Assembly (NCBI GenBank): GCA_046565505.1
Contig: JBKHYJ010000083.1
Span: 1-46,063, forward strand
DNA: 46,063 nt
DNA from: JBKHYJ01 sp046565505
GTDB taxonomy: Bacteria; Acidobacteriota; Blastocatellia; UBA7656
Direction: 5' to 3'
In this document: positions 23,279 through 32,558 of the stretch, in pieces
Layout of the letters: each line of letters opens with the position of its first letter
Numbering within the stretch: position 1 is the stretch's first letter
Position numbers and translations under genes: made by a program
The notes under the pieces: model-generated
Told to the model about the DNA's origin: nothing
What the model saw: only the letters and a program-made list of their open reading frames with translations
Databases searched by the model: none

Positions 23279-24300
23279 CAGACGAAGCGACCCCGCCCGA
23301 GAGCAAGCGCGTAGCGGTGATAGGCGCCGGCAGCTGGGGGACCGCGCTGGCGATGGTGGCGGCGCGCAACCGTCACTACGTCCGCCTCTGGGCGCGCGAG
23401 CCCGAAGTGTCGGAGGCGATCAACAGCGCGCGCAGGAATCCTTTTTACCTCTCCTCTTTCGACCTGCCTGAAAACATCCGGGCCACCGCGTCGCTCGAAG
23501 AAGCGCTCGCTGGGGCGGACTTCGTGCTCCTGGTCGTCCCGTCGCATGCCATGCGGGAGGTGGTCGGGCACATGCGCGGACTTGTGAGCGCCGAAACGGT
23601 CTTGGTGAGCGCGACCAAAGGCGTCGAGAACGGGACGCTGATGCGCATGGACGAGGTGGTGACAGACGTTCTGGGCGAAGGCTTCGCGCCGCGCTTCGTG
23701 GCTATTTCAGGGCCGAGCTTTGCGCTCGAAGTCGCTAAGGGCGACCCGACGGCGGTAGTCGCCGCGAGCCGCGAAGCCCGTTTGAGCGAAAGGGTCCAGC
23801 GAGAGCTAAGCTCGAACGCCTTCCGCGTCTACACCAACGACGACTGCGTGGGCGTAGAGCTCGGCGGCGCGATCAAGAACGTGGTGGCGATAGCCGCGGG
23901 GGTGGTGCGCGGCCTGGGGTTAGGGACGAACGCGGTCGCCGCTATAATCACGCGCGGGCTGGCCGAAATGACGCGGCTGGCCCTGGCGCAGGGCGCGCGG
24001 GCCGAGACGTTGGCGGGGCTCGCGGGCCTGGGCGACCTTGTGCTGACCTGTACCGGGGAGCTTTCTCGCAACAGGCACGTCGGGCTCGAACTGGGCAAGG
24101 GCCGCAAGCTCTGCGACATAGTCGGCGGGATGCGTGAGGTCGCCGAGGGCGTGAAGACTACGCGGGCGATCTATGAGCTAGGGCTTCGTTTGGAGATTGA
24201 TATGCCTATCACCGCCAGCATCCACGCACTGCTTTACGAAGACAAGCCCGCGCTTGAGGCCGCGAACGAATTGATGGGACGCCCGCTTAAAAGAGAGTGA
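23275..24300 (+). CDS. gpsA: NAD(P)-dependent glycerol-3-phosphate dehydrogenase
   Basis: A 341-residue cytoplasmic enzyme that reduces dihydroxyacetone phosphate to sn-glycerol-3-phosphate for phospholipid synthesis. The N-terminal Rossmann motif is VIGAGSWGTALA (residues 15-26). SATKGVENGT, AISGPSFALEVAKGDP and the catalytic-lysine segment GGAIKNVVAIAAG follow, with GLGDLVLTCTGELSRN in the C-terminal helical domain. The length is normal, with a short extra N-terminal tail. The start is coupled to plsY by ATGA, so the product feeds straight into PlsY. Confidence 0.97.
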   Translation: MTDEATPPESKRVAVIGAGSWGTALAMVAARNRHYVRLWAREPEVSEAINSARRNPFYLSSFDLPENIRATASLEEALAGADFVLLVVPSHAMREVVGHMRGLVSAETVLVSATKGVENGTLMRMDEVVTDVLGEGFAPRFVAISGPSFALEVAKGDPTAVVAASREARLSERVQRELSSNAFRVYTNDDCVGVELGGAIKNVVAIAAGVVRGLGLGTNAVAAIITRGLAEMTRLALAQGARAETLAGLAGLGDLVLTCTGELSRNRHVGLELGKGRKLCDIVGGMREVAEGVKTTRAIYELGLRLEIDMPITASIHALLYEDKPALEAANELMGRPLKRE

Positions 24301-24304
24301 CGGG

Positions 24305-24470
24305 ATTTTGGATTTCTGTAGCGCGAGTCGCTACGCGAGGCGCGATTTTGGGTTTTGGATCGGCGGGGTGTTCGCAGGACTTTGTGTTACATTTAACGAG
24401 GCACAAACCTGTCGCCCCGTGTCGCCCGGTCGGTCCCCTGACCTAAAAACCAAAATCTAAAATCCAAAAT
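24305..24470. repeat. Inverted repeat between gpsA and the AI-2E transporter gene
   Basis: ATTTTGGATTT (24305-24315) is the exact inverse complement of AAATCCAAAAT (24460-24470). Inside, GATTTTGGGTTTTGG (24344-24358) faces AAAACC and CAAAATC at 24446-24457. The whole intergenic segment could fold as one long AT-rich stem with a GC-rich centre. Similar words occur at 13159-13368. Confidence 0.6.
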
Positions 24471-24481
24471 TGACTACTATC

Positions 24482-25822
24482 ATGCTTACACAGAAAAGGA
24501 CGACAGCGCCCCTCAGCTCGCCGGCTCAGCCGCGCGAGCGGTCGCCATTCTGGTGGCTCCGCTGGGTGCCGGCCGTAGTGCTCGCCGTGCTCCTCCTCGA
24601 CCTTTTATACATACTCGGGAGCGTGGCGATTGTGCCCGTCCTCGCCTCGTTCGCCATCGCTTACATACTTAACCCGGTCGTTTACCAGATCGAAAGGCGC
24701 GGGCTGTCGCGGGCGCTGTCGGCCTTCGCCGCCCTGATAATAGTTACGCTCACCATCGCCGGCTTTCTTACGTTCGTGATCCCGAGTCTCTGGCAGGAGA
24801 GCATTAACGCCGGCCAGAAAGTCATGACCTACATGACGCCCGAGAACGCTCGCCGCCAGCGCGCGGCGCTCCGCCGTTATTCCCCCGTGCTCGACCGCGT
24901 CCTGGGCGAGCGCACGGAGCAATTCATCGCCGACCCCGCCTCCGTGATTGGCTCGCCGAGCACATGGTTTGCCGGCGGGCTGTCTGACTTTCTGACGACC
25001 GCCGGCACCGTTCTGGACCTGTTCATCGTCCCGTTCTTTGTCTATTACATTCTTGTTGACTTCAGCACCTGGCGGGACTCCCTGGAGGATTTAATACCCC
25101 AGCGCTTTCGCGACCCGTTCAGCCGTCTCTTCGACGAAGTGGGCCGAATCCTAGAATCCTACGTCCGCGGCCAGCTCCTGATAGCGATGTTGATGGGGGC
25201 CATGTACGCGGCGGGCTTCGTGGCGCTGGGGGTCCCGGCATGGGCGGGCATCGCGACGCTGGCGGGGTTCTTAAACATGATCCCCTACGTCGGGACGATT
25301 TTCGGCATGGTGCTGGCGACGGGCTTCACGCTCGCCGCCGGCGGCGGCCTCTGGAGGATCGGGGGGGTGCTCGGCGTGTTCGCGGCGGTGCAGAGCGTAG
25401 AGGGCTATTACCTGACGCCGCGCATCCTGGGCGGCCGCCTCAGCCTTCACCCTATGGCCGTCTTCCTCGGCCTCCTGATAGGCGGCAAGCTGTACGGCTT
25501 TCTCGGCATCATTCTCGCAGTGCCCACGATAGCCGTCTCGAAAGTCTTCCTGAAATTCTTGAGAGAGCTGTACAAGGCTTCGCATTTTTATCACGGAGGG
25601 GATGTCGCCCCGCATGAGGCCCCGAGCCCGATACTCGAAGAGCGGATAGCGGAGGCGGCCGACACCGTTTTGGCCGATCAGGTGAACGCGGAGACCGGCG
25701 ACGAGCTTCTTTCGCCCGATGTCAAGGAAGATGACCCAATCGCCCGCCAGGAAGGGAAGACGGATAAGGGTAAGTCCGAAACGCCTAAGGGCAAGTCCGA
25801 AGCGCCGGCCGACAAGACCTGA
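24482..25822 (+). CDS. AI-2E family transporter
   Basis: A 446-residue membrane protein of the AI-2E transporter (TqsA/YdiK/PerM) family. After a 30-residue polar N-terminus come two hydrophobic helices with VAIVPVLASFAIAYILNPVV, the long PRLIPRRFR-like loop here reading EDLIPQRFRDPFSRLFDEVG, and the conserved core VRGQLLIAMLMGAMYAAGF, GFLNMIPYVGT, and YLTPRILGGRLSLHPMAVFL. Members export small molecules or act as Na+/H+ antiporters; the substrate here is unknown. ATG 24482 is used; a TTG at 24470 is in frame, and no clear ribosome site precedes either. The C-terminal 70 residues are a charged tail ending in Lys/Pro/Ala-rich repeats (GKSETPKGKSEAP). Confidence 0.88.
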   Translation: MLTQKRTTAPLSSPAQPRERSPFWWLRWVPAVVLAVLLLDLLYILGSVAIVPVLASFAIAYILNPVVYQIERRGLSRALSAFAALIIVTLTIAGFLTFVIPSLWQESINAGQKVMTYMTPENARRQRAALRRYSPVLDRVLGERTEQFIADPASVIGSPSTWFAGGLSDFLTTAGTVLDLFIVPFFVYYILVDFSTWRDSLEDLIPQRFRDPFSRLFDEVGRILESYVRGQLLIAMLMGAMYAAGFVALGVPAWAGIATLAGFLNMIPYVGTIFGMVLATGFTLAAGGGLWRIGGVLGVFAAVQSVEGYYLTPRILGGRLSLHPMAVFLGLLIGGKLYGFLGIILAVPTIAVSKVFLKFLRELYKASHFYHGGDVAPHEAPSPILEERIAEAADTVLADQVNAETGDELLSPDVKEDDPIARQEGKTDKGKSETPKGKSEAPADKT

Positions 25823-25921
25823 TGGGCGGGATTCAAGGGCCCGGCGAGCCGCACGCTTTCACGCCGCGCGGCGCTCAGTTAAATCTTACAGTAAGCGATC
25901 ATCAGGGTTTGTGACCTTCGA

Positions 25922-27016
25922 TTAACCGCCCGACATCTCGTCCAGCGCCGCGCCCAGTCGCTCAAGCCCGCCGGGCAGCATGTCCGGGTCGCACCCGATG
26001 CCTACGCGGAAGTGCCTGGGCATCTCGAAGAACTTGCCGGGCACTACCGTCGTTTCGTACTTCTCTCGCAGCAGGCGGCATAGCCCGTCTACGCTCCCGC
26101 GCTTGAGCCGCGGGGATACGACAGTGCCGAATCGCGGCCTCACCGCTTCGAGGTCGTCGCGAGAGTCGAGGAAGCTTTCGAGCGCCGCGCGGTTCGTTTC
26201 GAGCACCGACTTCGCGCGCGCCGCCACGCGGCCCAAATTCGCGAGCGCGACCACGCTCAGCCGCTCAGCCGCGTGCGAAGGTATGACGCCGAACAGGTCA
26301 TTCAATCGCCACATCTTTTTCGCCAGCGCCGGCTCGGCCAGCGCCCAGCCGCACCTCAGCCCGCTCAGCCCATACGCCTTGGTCAAGCTCGCGGTGACGA
26401 TGAATTCTTTGCCGAGCCCGATGGCCGACGGCTGCGCCTCGTCGAACATGGCTTCGAGATACACCTCATCGACTAGCACTCGCGCGCCGACGCTTCGCGC
26501 TATCTCGCCCACATGGCCTAGAGTGCCATTATCGGTTAGTGCCCCCGTGGGATTGTGGAGGTTCGTTATGACGATCAGACGCGTGCGCGCGCTGACGGCC
26601 CGCTCGACTCCTCGCGCGTCCAGGCGAAAGCCATCGTCAAAACTCCGCTCGAACCTCTTGACGGTAGCGCCGAGGTAGCGCGCGGCGGAGACGAGCGGCT
26701 CGTACGCGGGGCGCTCGATCAACACTTCGTCGCCGCGCTCGACGGTCACGGCCATCGCAAGGTGATTAGCCATCGACGTGCCCGTGGCGTGAACGACCCG
26801 GTCGGTCCCGACGCCGCATTTGGCGGCAATCGCCCGCTGGAGCGGCTCGTAGCCATACAGGCTCGGCCCGCTCAGGTCCAGGTCCGCGGCGCTCAGCGGA
26901 AGGCCGGAAGCCGGGTAATTGATTACGCCGCTCGTCGCGAGGTTGAACCGCGCTTGCGACTGAGTCTTCGCCCACTCTATGTATTCGGAACCCATCACGT
27001 GCCCCGCGTCGTTCAT
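25922..27016 (-). CDS. PLP-dependent aminotransferase, class I/II fold
   Basis: A 364-residue fold-type I aminotransferase. Signs are YGYEPLQRAIA (54-64), HATGTSMANHLA (76-87), NLHNPTGA (152-159), the strand VLVDEVYLEAM with the PLP-pyridine Asp, and the Schiff-base lysine K213 in TASLTKAYGLSGLRCGW. The C-terminal FRVGIGCD carries the carboxylate-binding Arg. The substrate could be an aromatic, branched or other amino acid and cannot be told. The start ATG 27016 overlaps the stop of the upstream permease gene by ATGA; a longer reading to 27037 is possible but less likely. Coupling to a permease suggests uptake and then deamination of an amino acid. Confidence 0.88.
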   Translation of the reverse strand: MNDAGHVMGSEYIEWAKTQSQARFNLATSGVINYPASGLPLSAADLDLSGPSLYGYEPLQRAIAAKCGVGTDRVVHATGTSMANHLAMAVTVERGDEVLIERPAYEPLVSAARYLGATVKRFERSFDDGFRLDARGVERAVSARTRLIVITNLHNPTGALTDNGTLGHVGEIARSVGARVLVDEVYLEAMFDEAQPSAIGLGKEFIVTASLTKAYGLSGLRCGWALAEPALAKKMWRLNDLFGVIPSHAAERLSVVALANLGRVAARAKSVLETNRAALESFLDSRDDLEAVRPRFGTVVSPRLKRGSVDGLCRLLREKYETTVVPGKFFEMPRHFRVGIGCDPDMLPGGLERLGAALDEMSGG

Positions 27017-28419
27017 CGTCTGCGACCCCCTCGCCATAGGAAATAGGTCGGGATGCCGGCGAATAGTATCGCCATCCCGATGAAGCTGTCCCCGGGGTAC
27101 TTATAAAACGTGTTGGCGGCGACGAGCCATTCGACCGCGATGAAAAGAATCGTCGTGAACGGGTGCCCCGGCACCCTGAACCCCGCGCCGCCCGGGGCTG
27201 CGCCCGCGGCCGCCGACCTCCCGCGGAATACAAATATGCACGCGGCCGTCAGGCCGAAGAAGATGGAATCGACCGACACCACGTAATTGAGTATCTGTGC
27301 GTAGGTCCCCGACAGCGCGATGATTATAGCGAGCGCGCCCTGGAGGGCTATCGCGACGACAGGCACCCGGGTGCGCGGGTGGACCCTGGCGACGCCCTTG
27401 AAAAACAGCCCGTCTTCGGCCATCGCGAAATAGACTCGCGGCGCGGTCAGCATGCCCTGGCTCAGGAAGCCTAGCGTAGAGATCGTTATACCGACCGCGA
27501 TCATCATACGGCCCTTTTCGCCCAGCACGTATCGCATCACTTCCGAAGCCGGCGTCTGCGTCTGCGAAAGAGCATCGACCCCGAGCACTGCGACGTAGAC
27601 GAAGTTCACGGCCAGGTAGAGGGCCACCACGCCCGCGACTCCCAGCAAGAGGGCGCGCGGTAAATTCTTTCGAGGGTCTCGCACCTCGCCGGCGACGAAG
27701 CTGGAAGTTTGCCACCCGCCATAGGCGAACAGCACGGGGATCATCGCGGCGGCCATGACCGTCATGAAATCAAATGAGAGTCCAGGCGCGTCGGCCCCGG
27801 CCCCGGCCGCCATAGTGTTTGACGCCGCGCCCGCGCCCATCCCGAGCCAGCCCAGAAAGCCGCACAGGCCGCAAGCTATCAGCGCGACGATCGCAACTAT
27901 CTTCATCACCATCAGCGCGCTCTGAACGTTGCTCCCCGTGCGGACGCCGAAGCAGTTAATGACGGTCAGCAGCGCCAGCGCCGTGACCGCAACCGCCCAG
28001 CCGCCGACCGGCGCTCGTGTCAGGCTGACGAAGTAATTGGCGAAGGTCACGGCGACGGCTGCCATGCCTCCCGTCTGGGTCACCAGCAGCAGCGCCCACC
28101 CATAGATGAAGGCCACCATAGGGTGGAAGGCTTCGCGAAGGTAAGCGTACTGGCCGCCGACCGCCGGCCGCAGCGCGGCAAGCTCCGCGTAGACGAACGC
28201 GCCTATGAGCGCCACCAGCCCCCCGGCCGCCCACGCGCCCAGGATCAATAAAGGCGTGTGGACCTGCCGCGCTACGATGTAGGCGTTGATGAATATGCCG
28301 GAGCCGATTATGCCGCCCATCACTATCATCGTCGCGTCGAACAGGCCGAGCCGCCGCGCGAGCCTCGCGGATTCATGCGCCTGGGGGGCGGGTTCTGTCT
28401 CAGAGTATTTAGGCTTCAT
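27013..28419 (-). CDS. APC family amino acid permease
   Basis: A 468-residue transporter with about twelve hydrophobic helices. The first helix carries the substrate-binding GGIIGSGIF, as in LAT/APC transporters, preceded by LARRLGLFDATMIVMG. AYGGWQTSSFVAGEVRDPRK marks the sixth helix and the conserved Glu/Asn loop, and ISTLGFLSQGMLTAPRVYFA the eighth. Such carriers move amino acids by proton symport or exchange. The start ATG 28419 overlaps the kinase stop by ATGA, and its own stop overlaps the aminotransferase start, so the three genes are translated in sequence. A longer start at 28473 would lie inside the kinase gene. Confidence 0.92.
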   Translation of the reverse strand: MKPKYSETEPAPQAHESARLARRLGLFDATMIVMGGIIGSGIFINAYIVARQVHTPLLILGAWAAGGLVALIGAFVYAELAALRPAVGGQYAYLREAFHPMVAFIYGWALLLVTQTGGMAAVAVTFANYFVSLTRAPVGGWAVAVTALALLTVINCFGVRTGSNVQSALMVMKIVAIVALIACGLCGFLGWLGMGAGAASNTMAAGAGADAPGLSFDFMTVMAAAMIPVLFAYGGWQTSSFVAGEVRDPRKNLPRALLLGVAGVVALYLAVNFVYVAVLGVDALSQTQTPASEVMRYVLGEKGRMMIAVGITISTLGFLSQGMLTAPRVYFAMAEDGLFFKGVARVHPRTRVPVVAIALQGALAIIIALSGTYAQILNYVVSVDSIFFGLTAACIFVFRGRSAAAGAAPGGAGFRVPGHPFTTILFIAVEWLVAANTFYKYPGDSFIGMAILFAGIPTYFLWRGGRRR

Positions 28420-30512
28420 TGCCGGGTCGTGTGCGTAGAGATATGAAGTCGCTCGCGCATGCGCTGCTGCCACCTCGCGCGCGGGGTCTCTTCTTCTTCA
28501 AATTCGCTCAGCGCCTCTTTGAGCGTCTCCCCGCCGACCTGCCGGACTTTCAAATACAACAGGGCCGTCAGAGTCGATAAGAGGGGGATGAAGAAAATGT
28601 TTAGCAGGGTCCCGATCATCGCCCCGGCCCTGGACGTGAAGTCATTCCCGCGGCCCACCCTTATCACTATTTGCGAATTGCCGAGCGCGGACATTATCAA
28701 CGACGAAGCGAGGGCGGGCATCACGTATTGTATGAGTATGATCGCGATCACCGTGCCCCTCGCCCGCTTGACCAGCGCTTTCGAGCGCCGTATCGCCGCC
28801 AGCCCTTTCAGGTTTTCCATCATCACCACGGGGGCGGCGAGCGACGAGTTGATGAAGAAGATCGCGCCGGGGATGACTAACAGCGCGAGGCCGGCTACGG
28901 AGAAGAAGCCGACCATGAGGGTCGTCAGCAGCAGTGGCCGCAGCTTTCTCTTCAACGCCGCCAGCCCCGCGCGGAGCTTCACCGGCCGCAGCGGCGCAAC
29001 GTATAACTGAGTGACGAATCGTATGGTCACGCCGTTGATCACCGACGACGCCACGAAGTTGGCGAAGACCAGCAGCAGCCCTATGATTACGCTCGTTATC
29101 TTCGCCGCCAGCGGGGAGAACAGCATCCCCGATTTCAGCCAGTCGTTCACGATCAGAAAAAATGTCAGTACGATGACGGGCAGGTATGTCACAAGCGACA
29201 GGCGGAAGAAGGGAGGGAAGTGCTCGCTGTAGAGCGCGAAGGCTTTGCGAAGCAGCGTCCCCGTGCCTTCGGAGCTGGCCCTGAGCGCGCTCGCGAGGCC
29301 GGCCGCGCTCGCGGGCCGCTCGTCGGGGTTTTTCGCCAGGCAAGACATGACGATGGCGGCCATCCTCTTCGGCGTTTCGCGGCGCTTCTCCCTGAGCGGC
29401 GGCGGGGGGGCTTCGATGTGCAGTTTCATCACGTCGAAAGTTTCGCCCTTGAATGGCGGCTCGCCCGCGAGCATCTGGTACGCGATCACGCCCAGGCTGT
29501 AGATGTCGGACCGCGCGTCGAGCGGCTCGCCGCGGCACTGCTCCGGCGACATGTAAAGCGGCGTCCCGAGGATCGAGCCCGCTAGCGTAAGTCCGTCCGT
29601 GGATACTGTGCGCGAGGCCGGCGGCCCCTCCAGCGTGTCTCGGCGAAACTGCCGCGTGACCCGCGCGCCGCCGGGCATCCGGCGCGCGGCGTCTTCGCTC
29701 GCGTCGGGCGGGAGCAGCCGTGTCGCCGCCTCGTCGTTGCCGTCGGGCATGCGGTTATCAATCTGACGCCTGTCTGCCGGCTCGTTTATGACGACGCGCG
29801 TGTTTTTCTCTTCGACGGCGGGCGCCACCTGGATTTGAGTGGCGGCTTCGTGTAGCGCCTGTGTCGCCGCCTCAAGCCGCTCCGTATCCCGGCCGATGGC
29901 CGACGCGCTTTCCGCGCCTGGGGATTGCGCCCGGGCGGCAGCGTGCGCGCCCGTTATGACGCCGCCGTCGCCGAGTTCGGACAGGGCCGCGTCGGCGATC
30001 TTTGCCAGGCCGAAGTCCAGCACCTTGATGGTGTAACCGCCGCGCCGGTTCGGCTCCAGCCAGATGTTATCCGGCTTCAGGTCGCGGTGTATCACCCCTT
30101 GTGCGTGCGCCTCATCGACCGCCGAACAGGTCTGCTCCAAAATGTCGATCACCCAATCGACCGGGAGGCGCGATTCTTCCGCGAGCACTTCGCCGAGCGA
30201 GCAGCCGTCGAGGTACTCCATCACCAGGTAGGCGACGCGCGACGCCCCCACCTGGGCGAAACCGAAATCCGTCACGTCGACGACGTTAGGGTGGCGCAGG
30301 CGCCCGGACGCTTTCGCCTCCCGCTTGAACCGTTCGACGAACTCATCGTTCAACATGAATTGCGGGGCTATGACTTTGAGCGCGACGGGCCGGTCCGTGC
30401 CGAGGTGCGTCGCCAGATATACCGACCCCATCCCGCCCTTGCCGAGCTGTTTTTCTATGCGGTACTTCTCATCAAGCACCTGGCCTGCCAGTTGTGCTAG
30501 CGCCATCATCAC
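28416..30512 (-). CDS. Hanks-type Ser/Thr protein kinase with a C-terminal multi-span membrane domain
   Basis: A 698-residue protein. The kinase domain (about 18-410) has GKGGMGSVYLA (24-34), ATP-binding K46, HRDLKPDN (142-149), DFGLAK (167-172), GTPLYMSPEQC (316-326) and SDIYSLGVIAYQML. All catalytic residues are present, so it should be active. Between DFG and SPE there are about 150 residues, some 110 more than normal: an Ala/Glu/Gln/Arg-rich, probably disordered insert. Residues 430-660 form a membrane domain with about six helices, of a type often annotated as a glycerophosphodiesterase-like membrane region. Three ATGs lie in tandem; the third (30506) has the better AGGGG spacing. A CGGGG-AGGA-CCCCG hairpin sits at 30547-30560 in the leader. 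The stop is coupled to the permease gene. Confidence 0.92.
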   Translation of the reverse strand: MMMALAQLAGQVLDEKYRIEKQLGKGGMGSVYLATHLGTDRPVALKVIAPQFMLNDEFVERFKREAKASGRLRHPNVVDVTDFGFAQVGASRVAYLVMEYLDGCSLGEVLAEESRLPVDWVIDILEQTCSAVDEAHAQGVIHRDLKPDNIWLEPNRRGGYTIKVLDFGLAKIADAALSELGDGGVITGAHAAARAQSPGAESASAIGRDTERLEAATQALHEAATQIQVAPAVEEKNTRVVINEPADRRQIDNRMPDGNDEAATRLLPPDASEDAARRMPGGARVTRQFRRDTLEGPPASRTVSTDGLTLAGSILGTPLYMSPEQCRGEPLDARSDIYSLGVIAYQMLAGEPPFKGETFDVMKLHIEAPPPPLREKRRETPKRMAAIVMSCLAKNPDERPASAAGLASALRASSEGTGTLLRKAFALYSEHFPPFFRLSLVTYLPVIVLTFFLIVNDWLKSGMLFSPLAAKITSVIIGLLLVFANFVASSVINGVTIRFVTQLYVAPLRPVKLRAGLAALKRKLRPLLLTTLMVGFFSVAGLALLVIPGAIFFINSSLAAPVVMMENLKGLAAIRRSKALVKRARGTVIAIILIQYVMPALASSLIMSALGNSQIVIRVGRGNDFTSRAGAMIGTLLNIFFIPLLSTLTALLYLKVRQVGGETLKEALSEFEEEETPRARWQQRMRERLHISTHTTRQ

Positions 30513-30642
30513 CCCTGTGGAAGAGAGAGCAGAGGGCCGAAAGCTGCGGGGAGGACCCCGGTTAGAGAGGCCGTATTTATTTCATCGTCCCGTCTCGGAC
30601 AGCCGCGCCCTGCTTTTCGCGGCGGGTCTTCCGCCATCTGCT

Positions 30643-32523
30643 TCAGTGATTCATGTCGGACTCGATGTGGGCTTCGTCGCCGGCGGGCTGGCCGCCCGCC
30701 GATTCTGTAGCGAGAGCGCCGCGACATGCCGCTATCTGTGCGACCACGGACGTGTCCTTGCTGCTCAGTTGTTGAGCCAAAAGGAGGGCTCGGTCAAAGT
30801 CCGCCCGCGCGAGGACGGCGAGCGTCCTTTCAAACTCTGAATCGTAAAGCTCCCCGGGGTCGGGTTGCCCGTCGCCGCTCGCGCCCGAGGCCGCAGGGGG
30901 CCGCGAGTGCTTGCCTTCTTCGCGCCGCGCCGAGTCCTCGTTGATCGCCTTCACGGCGGCCTGCATCACCTCGAAGCCGCGCGTCACGTCGAAAGCCGAA
31001 AAGCTGTTGGCGACCTTCAAGAGCGAATTGGCGCGCGAGGTGGCCGGGCGCGCCTTGACCGAGTAGCCTTCCGCTTCGTTAAGCAGCTCGGCCGCGCGCA
31101 CCCTGTCTTTGGAGGCGAGCACGGCGCCCGACAGCGTCACGAGGGCCTCGACGCGCGACGTGTCGGAGTCGATGCAGCGGGCGACGGCCACGGCGTCTTC
31201 GACCTGGCCCGCGGCGATATAGCGCCGCACGACCTGCGACAGCACGCGGTCGCGAATCCCCGCGTCTGAAATCCTCGCCGCCGACGCGTGCGCCTCCCTC
31301 ACTTCTCCTTTCGACAGCCAGGCCATCGCCGCCCTCGCGTTGAGCGAGTCGCGCTCACGGTCATCGCTCGCCTCGCGCGCCTCGTGAGCTATTTCGGCGG
31401 GCCCGCTCGCCGGAAGCGCGCTGAGGTCTATGGCCTGGTTGTGAGGCGCCGAGTCGTTCATCTCGGCAATCCTCTGCTGCAACTGGGCGGCCCGGTCAGG
31501 CGAGTACAGCGCGAACAGGTCGCAAAGCTGTCGCTCTATGAAATAAAGCGCGGCGGATTCGTCCGGCTTGGACGCCCTCTCGGCCGGCGACCTCAACGAA
31601 AGCTCGGCCCGGCGCGTCACCTGATTGAAGGCGAGTTCGAGGTACTTGACGACGACCGCCTTGCTGACGGACTGCCTCGCCGACGAATTAACAGACGAGA
31701 CGAGGTAAGAGCCTAGCAGGTGAATCTCCGCCAGGTCGGCAGCCTGCGACTGCTCTAGGCGGGCCACGGCGGACGAGAAGAGCAGGTCGGCGAGCCCCGC
31801 GTCGACGGTGCGCATCAGCATCAGCAGCCGGGAAAAATTTTGAGAGATGCCCAGCGTCAGGCTCAACTGCCCGAGCGCCATCGCCCGCTGCGGATCGCGC
31901 TCGACGACCTGAAGGGCGACGCTTACCAACAGCTCGCGCCGCTCGGCGTTCACTTGCGACGGGGGGCCGGGCGAATCCGTCGCCTGGGCCGCCGGGCGGC
32001 TCTCCGTCTCGCAGCCGCCCGCATGTGCGCCGCCCGAGCAGGCTTCTTTTGAAACGTCTAAGGAGTCGGCGACCGCTCGTGCGAGTTCTTCGGCAAGCTC
32101 CAGGTCGCGCGCGGCGATCTGGTTGAGCAACTCCGTGCGCAGTTGTTGCTTCTCGGCCGGCGTCAAGCCCGGGCGAGGTGCCGCTGCGGAATTTTCCGTG
32201 TTGTCGGCGGCCCTGGATGCGGCCGTCGTAGAGAGGGAATTAAAAGCCCTGCGGTAGATCGAGCGGGCCTTGTCGCGGTCTTGCGGCCAGAGCAGCGTCC
32301 CTGCCTGCGACTGCGCACGCACGGCGAACGCCAGGTCGTCGGATGACCTTGCCTGGTCGGCCAATTGAACGAGCAGCAGCGGTATTCGCGCGTCCTGCCG
32401 CGCGGTCTGTTCGCTAGTGCGAGCGGCGGGTTCAATTGCTCGGGGCCTTTGGGCGTGCGTATCAACCGCGCCTGCTAGAACCAAGGCGATGGATACCGCA
32501 CAACTTCTAATAATCCACGCCAT
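30643..32523 (-). CDS. Exported helical-repeat protein of unknown function
   Basis: A 626-residue protein with a signal peptide (MAWIIRSCAVSIALVLAGAV, then DTHAQ). The rest is almost wholly alpha-helical, with Ala/Leu/Arg/Glu-rich helix pairs such as DKARSIYRRAFNSL, ADLLFSSAVARLEQSQAADL, VEDAVAVARCIDSDTSRVEA and VRAAELLNEAEGYSVKARPA, reminiscent of TPR/SEL1-like solenoids. Polar low-complexity stretches interrupt it (around 145-180 and the last 80 residues). I chose ATG 32523 because the signal peptide begins there; a reading from 32670 adds 49 residues that match no export signal. I do not recognise a family. It lies 130 bp upstream of the kinase gene on the same strand, and could be part of its pathway. 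Confidence 0.7.
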   Translation of the reverse strand: MAWIIRSCAVSIALVLAGAVDTHAQRPRAIEPAARTSEQTARQDARIPLLLVQLADQARSSDDLAFAVRAQSQAGTLLWPQDRDKARSIYRRAFNSLSTTAASRAADNTENSAAAPRPGLTPAEKQQLRTELLNQIAARDLELAEELARAVADSLDVSKEACSGGAHAGGCETESRPAAQATDSPGPPSQVNAERRELLVSVALQVVERDPQRAMALGQLSLTLGISQNFSRLLMLMRTVDAGLADLLFSSAVARLEQSQAADLAEIHLLGSYLVSSVNSSARQSVSKAVVVKYLELAFNQVTRRAELSLRSPAERASKPDESAALYFIERQLCDLFALYSPDRAAQLQQRIAEMNDSAPHNQAIDLSALPASGPAEIAHEAREASDDRERDSLNARAAMAWLSKGEVREAHASAARISDAGIRDRVLSQVVRRYIAAGQVEDAVAVARCIDSDTSRVEALVTLSGAVLASKDRVRAAELLNEAEGYSVKARPATSRANSLLKVANSFSAFDVTRGFEVMQAAVKAINEDSARREEGKHSRPPAASGASGDGQPDPGELYDSEFERTLAVLARADFDRALLLAQQLSSKDTSVVAQIAACRGALATESAGGQPAGDEAHIESDMNH

Positions 32524-32530
32524 ATCAAGT

Positions 32531-32558
32531 GACAGGTTACAGTGGACAGGTTGCAGGG
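32531..32558. repeat. Two tandem 14-bp repeats
   Basis: GACAGGTTACAGTG (32531-32544) is followed directly by GACAGGTTGCAGGG (32545-32558), differing at two positions, just upstream of the exported helical-protein gene. Confidence 0.55.
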
